A program made the position numbers and the translations under genes. Positions 57,684-64,000 of a stretch of DNA of 64,000 nucleotides are shown here, one piece after another. This DNA is from Nocardia niigatensis NBRC 100131 (GTDB lineage Bacteria; Actinomycetota; Actinomycetes; Mycobacteriales; Mycobacteriaceae), in NCBI RefSeq assembly GCF_000308655.1, contig NZ_BAGC01000114.1:205499-269498 (forward strand), written 5' to 3'. The first letter of the stretch is position 1; each line of letters begins with the position of its first letter. The notes beneath the pieces were generated by a model. It saw only the letters and a program-made list of their open reading frames with translations. It was not told where the DNA came from and did no database searches.

Positions 57684-58933
57684 CCGTGCACGCCACGCGG
57701 GCGGCGGATCCGGTGCGCCCGCGCCCCCGGTTCAATCCGTTCGGCGCCGAGTTCCGCCGCGACCCCTACCCCATGTACCGGGCGCTGCGGGAGACCCGGC
57801 CGGTGCACAAGACCCTCGGCATGTGGGTGATCACCCGGCACGCCGACGCGAAAGCCGTCCTGCACGACCGCTCCTTCAGCGCGGGCCTGATCCCGCAATT
57901 GGTCGGTGAGCAGGCCCGCCGGCTCGGCCACGACGACGTGGCACGCATCGAACGGCTGGGTCGAAAGTCCCTGGTGTTCACCGACAATCCCGATCACGCG
58001 CGGCTGCGCGGGCTGGTGAACCGGGTCTTCACCGCCCAGGCCGTCGCCGCGTTGCGCCCGGCCGCCACCGCGTTCACCGCCGCGGCATTGCGACGCGCCC
58101 ACGACGCCGGGGGCATGGACGTGATCGCCGATTTGGCCGCGCCCCTGCCGGTCTCGGTGCTGTGCGAGTGGATGGCGCTGCCGCCCGATCTGGGTGAGCA
58201 GGTCGCCGGGTGGACCCACGACATCCGGTTCCTGCTCGAACCCGGGATGATGAGAGCAGAGGACTTCACCCGGGTCCGCGTGGTGGTCGAGGAGTTCTCG
58301 ACCGCACTGTCGGGCGTGCTGGACGCGCGTCGCCGCACCGCGGGCCCGGATCTGATCAGCCGTCTGCTCGCCACCCGCACCGCCGGCGGGGACGCGCTCA
58401 GCGAGGAAGAGTTGATCTTCGTCTGCATCATGAGTTTCGTCGCCGGCAACGAGACCACCAAATCCCTGATCGGCAATGGCCTGCTGGCCCTGCTGGACCA
58501 TCCCGATCAGGCGGACGCACTGCGCCGCACCCCCGAACTGCTTCCGGCCGCGGTGAGCGAGGCCCTGCGCTACGACTGCCCGCTGCAGCTCACCAAACGG
58601 CTGGCCACCCGCGATGTCGAACTCGGCGGGGAGACCATCCGCGCCGGCGATCAGGTCCTGGTGTGCCTGGGTGCGGCCAACCGTGACCCCGAGGTCTTCG
58701 CCCGGCCGGACGAATTCGATCTCGCCCGGGGCGGTGCCGGGCATCTGGCGTTCGGGCACGGCATGCACGGCTGCCTGGGCGGGCAGCTGGCCGAGCTGAT
58801 GGCCGAGGTCGCCTTCACCCACCTGATCCAGCTGAACCTGCGCCCGTCGACCGGCGAATTCACCTGGCAGGACCACAGTTTCATCGTGCGTGGCCTGCAA
58901 ACCCTGCCCGTGGCGATCGGAGCCGCCGCATGA
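57680..58933 (+). CDS. Cytochrome P450
   Basis: A 417-residue soluble bacterial P450. Landmarks are the I-helix oxygen-activation motif FVAGNETTKSL, the K-helix EALRY (ExxR), and the heme-ligand loop FGHGMHGCLGG. Its N terminus (PFGAEFRRDPYPMYRALR) is typical of class I enzymes needing ferredoxin; none is encoded nearby. ATGA overlap with the methyltransferase gene. In this operon it would hydroxylate or epoxidise the acyl chain, probably on the carrier protein. Regioselectivity is unknown. Confidence 0.93.
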   Translation: MTVHATRAADPVRPRPRFNPFGAEFRRDPYPMYRALRETRPVHKTLGMWVITRHADAKAVLHDRSFSAGLIPQLVGEQARRLGHDDVARIERLGRKSLVFTDNPDHARLRGLVNRVFTAQAVAALRPAATAFTAAALRRAHDAGGMDVIADLAAPLPVSVLCEWMALPPDLGEQVAGWTHDIRFLLEPGMMRAEDFTRVRVVVEEFSTALSGVLDARRRTAGPDLISRLLATRTAGGDALSEEELIFVCIMSFVAGNETTKSLIGNGLLALLDHPDQADALRRTPELLPAAVSEALRYDCPLQLTKRLATRDVELGGETIRAGDQVLVCLGAANRDPEVFARPDEFDLARGGAGHLAFGHGMHGCLGGQLAELMAEVAFTHLIQLNLRPSTGEFTWQDHSFIVRGLQTLPVAIGAAA

Positions 58934-60636
58934 GCCCCGCACTGTTGCCGGAGATCCTGCGCCGCCGCGCCGCCGACGAGCCGGACCGCACCGCCTATAT
59001 CCTGCTCGACGACACCGGCGCCGAGGCGGCCACCCTCACCTACGGAGAACTTCACGCACGCGCGCTGGCGGTCGCACAGCACCTCGAATCCCGATGTGCC
59101 CGTGGCGATCGCGCGATCCTGGTGTTCCCGCAATGCCTGGAGTTCATCGTCGCCTATTTCGGCTGCCTGTACGCCGGGGTGATCGCCGTTCCGCTGAATC
59201 CGCCACGGCGCGACCGCATCCAGCAGGCCACGCTGTCGATCGTGCGCGACTGCACGCCCGCGGCCGTGCTGAGCCTGGACGCGGTCATCGAACCGCTGCG
59301 GGCCGCGCTCGCGCCACTGTGCGATGCGACCGTGTGGCTCGGAGTCGACCGGATGCCGACGGACGCGACGGGATTCGAGCCCGCCCGCCCGGCGCCCGCG
59401 GATCTGGCGTTCCTCCAGTACACCTCCGGCTCGACCGGCGCGCCCAAGGGTGTGATGGTCACCCACGGCAATCTGGTCGCCAACGAGGAGATGATCCGGC
59501 TCGGTTTCGGCCACGACCGCGACTCCACCGTGGTCGGCTGGGCGCCGTTCTTCCACGACCAGGGCTTGATCGGCAATGTCCTGCAACCGGTATACATCGG
59601 CGCGACGGCGATCCTGATGTCGCCATCGGCGTTCATCCGCCGTCCGCTGCTGTGGCTGTCGACCATCACCCGCTATCGCGCGCACACCAGCGGTGGACCG
59701 AACTTCGCCTTCGACGCCTGTGTCGAGCGGGCGATGCGTACCGAGCCGGCCGCCCTGGCCGGGCTGGACCTGAGCAGCTGGCGCGTCGCCTTCAACGGTG
59801 CGGAGCCCATCCGGCCGGACACGCTGCGCCGCTTCGGTGATGCCTTCGGCCCCTACGGTTTCCGCGACGGTTCCTGGTACCCCTGCTACGGGCTGGCCGA
59901 GGCGACCCTGCTCGTCACGGGCAGCACGCCCGGCCGCGGTCCCCGGCTGCTGGACGCCGACATCGACGAGCTCCGCGCGGGCCGCGTCTCCGCTACCGCC
60001 GGTCCACGCGCCACGACCGTCGCCGGTTCCGGCCGCCCGCTGGCGAACGAGGACCTGCGCATCGTCGATCCCGCCACCGGCACGGCCTGCGCGCCGGGCC
60101 GGGTCGGGGAGATCCAGATCTCGGGAGCCCATGTGACGCAAGGCTATTGGCGCAATCCCGAGGCCACGGCGCGGGCTTTCGCCGACGGGTACCTCCGCAC
60201 CGGCGATCTGGGTGCGCTCGTGGACGGTGAACTCTACGTGGTGGGCCGGTCGAAGGACCTCGTCATCATCCGGGGCCGCAACTACTACCCGCACGACATC
60301 GAACGGACCGCCCAGGCCGCCCATCCGGCAGTGCGAGCGGGCGCCTGCGCCGCCTTCGCGATCGCGTCCGCGGCCGGCGAGAAGCTGGTGATCGTCGCCG
60401 AGATCCGGCGCGACGCACTCGCCGAGCCCGCCGAGGTGCGCGGCGCGATCAACGCGGCGGCACTCGGTGAACACGAGCTCGCCCCAGCCGAGATCGTGCT
60501 CGCCGCCCCCGGCCAGGTGGAGCGCACCAGCAGCGGCAAGATCATGCGCACCGCCGCCCGCACCCGTTATCTGGCAGGCGAATTCGAGCCTTGGAATCCG
60601 CTCGCCGACACACTCACCCCCACACCGAGGAGTTGA
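58930..60636 (+). CDS. Fatty acyl-AMP ligase (FAAL)
   Basis: A 568-residue ANL ligase of the FadD32-like FAAL class. It has FLQYTSGSTGAPKGVMVTHG, GWAPFFHDQGLIGNVLQPVY, YPCYGLAEATLLVTG, VGRSKDLVIIRGRNYYPHDI and the lysine in TSSGKIMRT. The wording FFHDQGLIG and NYYPHDIE is diagnostic for FAALs, which make acyl-adenylates and pass them to carrier proteins rather than CoA. ATGA overlap with the P450 gene. It probably loads the ACP of this operon. Confidence 0.92.
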   Translation: MSPALLPEILRRRAADEPDRTAYILLDDTGAEAATLTYGELHARALAVAQHLESRCARGDRAILVFPQCLEFIVAYFGCLYAGVIAVPLNPPRRDRIQQATLSIVRDCTPAAVLSLDAVIEPLRAALAPLCDATVWLGVDRMPTDATGFEPARPAPADLAFLQYTSGSTGAPKGVMVTHGNLVANEEMIRLGFGHDRDSTVVGWAPFFHDQGLIGNVLQPVYIGATAILMSPSAFIRRPLLWLSTITRYRAHTSGGPNFAFDACVERAMRTEPAALAGLDLSSWRVAFNGAEPIRPDTLRRFGDAFGPYGFRDGSWYPCYGLAEATLLVTGSTPGRGPRLLDADIDELRAGRVSATAGPRATTVAGSGRPLANEDLRIVDPATGTACAPGRVGEIQISGAHVTQGYWRNPEATARAFADGYLRTGDLGALVDGELYVVGRSKDLVIIRGRNYYPHDIERTAQAAHPAVRAGACAAFAIASAAGEKLVIVAEIRRDALAEPAEVRGAINAAALGEHELAPAEIVLAAPGQVERTSSGKIMRTAARTRYLAGEFEPWNPLADTLTPTPRS

Positions 60637-60638
60637 CC

Positions 60639-61076
60639 ATGACCTGGCAGGCATCGAATCCGGATTTCGCGGCGGCTGTGACGGCGGCCGTGCTCACCAT
60701 GCCCGCGGCCCGGCATCTGGGCTTCGAGTTCGGGCGGGTCGAGCCGGGCGAAGTCGAGATCGTGCAGCCCTTCCGGCCCGAACTCACGCAGCACAACGGC
60801 TATTTCCAGGGCGGGGTGCTCGGTTCGCTGGCCGATTTCGCCGCCGGATCGGCCGCGGGCACCCTGCTGCAGCCGGGGTGGGTGAACATGACCATCGACT
60901 ACACGGTCAAGATTCTCGCCCCGGCCAAGGGCAAGCAGGTGATCGCGCGCGGGCGCGTGCTCAAGCCGGGCGCGCTCGTCACCAATGCCGCCGCCGACGT
61001 GTTCTCGGTCGAGGACGGCGTCGAAACCCTGTGCGCCACCGCACTGGTCACCATGCGGAACGTGAAGCTGGGCTGA
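60639..61076 (+). CDS. PaaI-type hotdog thioesterase
   Basis: A 145-residue hotdog-fold protein with LTQHNGYFQGGVLGSLADFA, where the family HxGxxxGGxxxxLxD pattern is replaced by HNGYFQGGVLGSLAD, and a later TIDYTVKILAPAKGK. GAGGAG lies 6 bases upstream of the ATG, 2 nt after the FAAL stop. Such enzymes hydrolyse acyl-CoA or acyl-ACP thioesters, so it could release the finished acid or edit misloaded carriers. Confidence 0.9.
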   Translation: MTWQASNPDFAAAVTAAVLTMPAARHLGFEFGRVEPGEVEIVQPFRPELTQHNGYFQGGVLGSLADFAAGSAAGTLLQPGWVNMTIDYTVKILAPAKGKQVIARGRVLKPGALVTNAAADVFSVEDGVETLCATALVTMRNVKLG

Positions 61077-61102
61077 GCGGCGAACATCCACCGAGGAGAA
61101 CC

Positions 61103-61924
61103 ATGCCGACAGCTGACATCCACGGCGTCCCGATCGCCTTCTCCGACACCGGGGTCCCCGCCGGACGGCCGGACGCGCACACCATCGTGTTCGGTCACGG
61201 CCTGCTCTTCGGCGGCTGGATGTTCGAACCCCAGATCGAGGCGCTGCGTCACGAATTCCGCTGCGTCACCCTCGACTGGCGCGGTCAGGGCGATACCCCC
61301 GCTACCTCCGGCGGTTACGACATGGACACCCTCACCGCCGACGCCGCGGGCCTGATCACCGCCCTGAGCCTCGCGCCGGTGCACTGGGTCGGCCTGTCCA
61401 TGGGCGGTTTCATCGGCCAGCGCCTGGCCGCCCGCAACCCCGAACTCCTGCGCTCGCTGACCCTGCTCGACACCAGCGCGGACCCCGAGCATCCGGCCAA
61501 GATCGGCGAATACAAACGCCTCGCCCTGGCCGTGCGCCTGATCGGCTTCCGCCCCTTGCGATCCCGCGTCGAACCGCATATGTTCGGCCCCGCCTTCCGC
61601 ACCGCCCGGCAACACCGTCCACTCCTGCACGAGTGGTCGTCCCGCGTGCACCGCACCGACCGCGCCGCCCTCCGCAAAGCGGTGCACGCCGTCGCCGACC
61701 GCCCGGGCGTCGCCGCCGAACTCTCCGCGATCACCACGCCCACCCTCATCGCCGTCGGCGCCGACGATCACGCCACCCCGCCCACCCACGCCCACCGCCT
61801 CGCCGACCTGATCCCGCACGCGAGCCTGCACATCATCGACGACTGCGGCCACACCAGCACGCTCGAACAGCCCCAGCGCGTCACAGACCTGCTGACGACC
61901 TTCCTGCGCGAAACCCCCGCGTGA
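61103..61924 (+). CDS. Alpha/beta hydrolase
   Basis: A 273-residue alpha/beta hydrolase with the oxyanion HGLLFGGWMF segment, DWRGQGDTPATSGGYDMDTL, nucleophile elbow GLSMGG, acid DDHATPP and histidine DCGHTSTLEQP. GAGGAG precedes the ATG, 26 nt after the thioesterase, and it closes the operon. It may hydrolyse an ester or lactone of the final lipid, or a lipid precursor. A hairpin is found about 315 bp downstream. Confidence 0.9.
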   Translation: MPTADIHGVPIAFSDTGVPAGRPDAHTIVFGHGLLFGGWMFEPQIEALRHEFRCVTLDWRGQGDTPATSGGYDMDTLTADAAGLITALSLAPVHWVGLSMGGFIGQRLAARNPELLRSLTLLDTSADPEHPAKIGEYKRLALAVRLIGFRPLRSRVEPHMFGPAFRTARQHRPLLHEWSSRVHRTDRAALRKAVHAVADRPGVAAELSAITTPTLIAVGADDHATPPTHAHRLADLIPHASLHIIDDCGHTSTLEQPQRVTDLLTTFLRETPA

Positions 61925-62330
61925 TTACGGCTGATGTGGGCGCCGCGAGAGTGCTTGCGGCGCTTCGAAACAGCCTCGGCAGTTGAATTGGAAGTCGATC
62001 CGGCCGTCGAGGCGGACGTAGCCGGCCGGCACACTAAAGCACATATGCGGTCGGGTGTGCTATCAGGAGAAAGCGCATCCCGCGGCATGACCGGAAGTCC
62101 TGTATCGCAGTCGATCTCGCTTACTCGGATAGCTCGCCCAGTGGCAAGGCAAGACATTTCGGATGCGGGAGCACACCTGCGCACGGCCCGTGGGGTCCAA
62201 CTGGGCGAAAAGTCACTTCAGGCGCGTGGAACCCATCGAACCCTTGCACTACAAGGGTTTCCGCAGATAGCTGCCACCCTCTGCATGGTCGGCCTTACCG
62301 TGACTTTCCAGCCGTGCGAACCCCACGGGC
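61925..62330. other. Intergenic interval downstream of the lipid operon
   Basis: About 405 bp between convergent genes without a convincing gene. It contains one compact hairpin (62239-62259). Lower GC than the flanks and no family resemblance in any frame. Confidence 0.45.
62239..62259. terminator. Hairpin terminator candidate
   Basis: AACCCTTG and CAAGGGTT form a perfect 8-bp stem with a 5-base loop (CACTA), followed by TTCC. It is the only strong hairpin between the lipid operon and the convergent GGDEF gene. Confidence 0.45.
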
Positions 62331-63615
62331 CTATTCACCTCGCGTGGGTGGGGGCACGGGTTGGTGTGTGCGGCTGGTTTTGGCGCGGTAGAGCGCGCGA
62401 TCGGCGGCATCGAGCAGGGTGTCGGCCGCTTTGCCCGCGACGGGGCTCACCACGACGCCGATGCTGGCTGATACCGGCAGCCGGTGTGCGCCGACGGTGA
62501 CCGGTGGGGTCAGCGCGGATCGCAGTCGGTCGGCGACCGCGCCGACCTTGCGGTCGTCGGCGGGCGGGGCGACGAGGGTGATGAATTCGTCGCCGCCGAG
62601 ACGAGCGGTCATACAGTCGTATTCGCGCAGGCTCTCGCGAAGCCGATCGGCGACGGTGACCAGAACCTGGTCGCCGGTGGCGTGGCCGTAGTGGTCGTTG
62701 ATCTGTTTGAACCGGTCCAGATCGGTGAAACACAGCCCGATCAGGTCGCCCCGGGTCGCGGTGGCAGCGATCGTTTCGATCCGTTCCAGTAACTGGCGGC
62801 GGTTGGGCAGGCCGGTGAGCTGATCGTGGCGGGCCTGCCAGTGCAGTTGTTCCTGTAGCCGGTGTCGTTCGGTGACGTCTTCGACCACGCCGAGGCCGAA
62901 GTCGTCCTGCCCGCCGGTGGCCGGTACATAGGTGACCGCGAACGAAGCCCATCGGATGCTGCCGTCGGCGCGCACGAGCCGCCGCTCCATGCACACGGTA
63001 CCCGTGCGCGCCGCGAGCAATCGGCCGAAGATCATCGCGTTGACCTCGGCCCGATCTTCCGGATGGGAGAACTCGTGAACCGTGATCCGCTCCAGCGCCT
63101 GGATCGGTACACCGAGCAGCGCACTCATGGCCCGGTTGGCGTAGAGCAGCTCGCCGTCGGTGTCGCCGAAAGCGATCGCGATCGGCGAGTTCTCGACGGC
63201 GATCCGGAACATCTCGTCCGGAACCGGCCACGGCGGCCCCGGGTGCGCGGCGGGCTCGGTCGTCGGGGTCCGTGACTGCCGCAGTGCCTGCCGGTGGCCT
63301 CGAGCGATCGCGTCGAGCAGCGTGCCGGCACGTTCGTCGGCATCCGATCGCGGGCTGCGGGCGGCGATGCGGTACAGCACCGCTGCCGCCCGCGGTGGCC
63401 GGTGCCGCCGGATCGAGCAGGCCCGCAGCCACCAGGGCCGCGCCGGCCCGTGCGCCCACCGCGTCGTCGAAGGGCTCGCTGTTCACCCCGGCAGCCAGAT
63501 CATCGACCAACGTGTCCAGCACGCCCCGCGCGGGCTGCGGCGTCGGCATCTCACCGGTGGCCGTCAGTGCCCGCGACCACTGCGACACCAGCGCTACGCG
63601 CTCGAGTTCCTCCAT
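62331..63615 (-). CDS. PAS-GGDEF diguanylate cyclase, interrupted by a frameshift
   Basis: The N-terminal part begins MEELERVALVSQWSRALTAT at 63615 and continues to LLDPAAPATAGG, matching the helical leader of actinobacterial PAS-GGDEF proteins. The remainder continues in another frame from about 63380 (VLYRIAARSPRSDADE). It then gives a PAS domain (MFRIAVENSPIAIAFGDTDG, FSHPEDRAEV), HDQLTGLPNRRQLLERI and the active site ARLGGDEFITL. A single indel near 63385 would restore one reading frame of about 428 residues. The cyclase core is intact, so either a truncated enzyme starts near 63380, the gene is a recent pseudogene, or the base call is wrong. Confidence 0.75.
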
Positions 63616-63689
63616 CGCGCGTTCCCTCGGTCATTCCCTACTCCATCGAGAATAATCCTGAGAACAAGTGTCTCTTCCGCCAAGTTCCG

Positions 63690-63944
63690 GTGAGGGGTGC
63701 GGTCTCGCGCCCCGTCGGCGACGGCCTGCAGCTCGTCGCCGAACCGGGCGCCGCGTGGGCCGCCGGCCAACCCCTTACGGGCGGGCAGTTGTTCGGCCCG
63801 CCGCCGCTGGACGGGGACGTGTGGGTCGGGATCGCCGGCGCCCGGGCAGCAGCCCAAGACCATCACCTCGTTCCTGTCGAGCAGATGCGCGCGCTGCTGG
63901 CCGACTCGCATCGGATGCGACTCTCGCGCGCCGGATCCGAGTAG
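63690..63944 (+). CDS. Possible small hypothetical protein
   Basis: An 84-codon frame from GTG whose composition (VGDGLQLVAEPGAAWAAGQP, GQLFGPPPLDGDVWVGIAG) is protein-like, but it has no ribosome binding site and no recognised family. It could equally be a remnant. The rest of 63616-64000 shows nothing. Confidence 0.25.
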   Translation: MRGAVSRPVGDGLQLVAEPGAAWAAGQPLTGGQLFGPPPLDGDVWVGIAGARAAAQDHHLVPVEQMRALLADSHRMRLSRAGSE

Positions 63945-64000
63945 CCGACGACGGCTCTCTGTCTGGCCTGACCAGCGGCAGTTCCGATGGTTGCGGTGTC

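Noticed and set aside
58651..60654. A 667-codon antisense frame over the FAAL and P450 genes
   Set aside because: The FAAL and P450 motifs on the plus strand are unambiguous and the antisense product has no recognisable domains.
62160..62330. A possible tRNA or attachment site near the AACCCTTG hairpin
   Set aside because: No cloverleaf can be drawn, no second copy of a core sequence is seen in the window, and no integrase is present.

Overview
The window looks like chromosome from a high-GC mycolic-acid actinomycete, most likely Nocardia or a close relative. The evidence is strongly GC-biased third codon positions, frequent GTG starts, 4-nt start/stop overlaps, and lineage-typical genes: UsfY-like, DUF4254, DUF5709, a WS/DGAT remnant, CmaA-like methyltransferases, a fatty acyl-AMP ligase (FAAL) and F420-dependent oxidoreductases. 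The genus is an inference from gene content. No rRNA, tRNA, CRISPR array or intact insertion sequence was found.

Layout. (1) 0-20 kb: a TetR regulator, then one 18.2-kb gene for a five-module non-ribosomal peptide synthetase (C-A-T-E / C-A-T / C-A-T / C-A-T / C-A-T-TE), followed by a convergent secreted protein gene. (2) 20.9-31.7 kb: a membrane esterase, then a LitR/CarH-type light-response locus with photolyase, SDR, lipocalin-like protein, FAD oxidoreductase, DUF1365, cyclopropane-fatty-acid synthase, two MerR-B12-binding regulators and an SDR-DUF2867 protein. Two promoters in it share an 11-bp direct repeat at the same distance from the -10 box. (3) 31.8-35.5 kb: CoA-thioester metabolism genes (enoyl-CoA hydratase, acyl-CoA synthetase, SDR) with a palindromic operator. 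(4) 35.7-49 kb: an accessory stretch mixing intact stress genes (CsbD, two hemerythrins, UsfY-like, Rho_N-like, CDGSH/methyltransferase/diiron-type oxidase operon, F420 oxidoreductase) with at least seven broken genes. Several promoters fit a SigF/SigB-like pattern, GTTT-N15-GGGTAT. (5) 49.3-55.1 kb: FAD monooxygenase, cytochrome b-molybdopterin fusion, CYTH-CHAD protein and a PAS-ANTAR protein. (6) 55.5-61.9 kb: a tight seven-gene operon of desaturase, acyl carrier protein, CmaA-like methyltransferase, P450, FAAL, thioesterase and alpha/beta hydrolase. (7) 62.3-63.6 kb: a PAS-GGDEF diguanylate cyclase interrupted by a frameshift.

How parts work together. The 55.5-61.9 kb operon reads as carrier-protein-tethered fatty-acid tailoring: the FAAL activates and loads a fatty acid onto the ACP, the desaturase, methyltransferase and P450 modify it, and the thioesterase or hydrolase releases it. 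This is the best candidate here for an undescribed pathway. The light locus probably couples B12-dependent photosensing to photorepair and membrane-lipid change. The NRPS begins with an EntF/DhbF-like condensation domain, so it probably needs an acyl or aryl donor encoded elsewhere.
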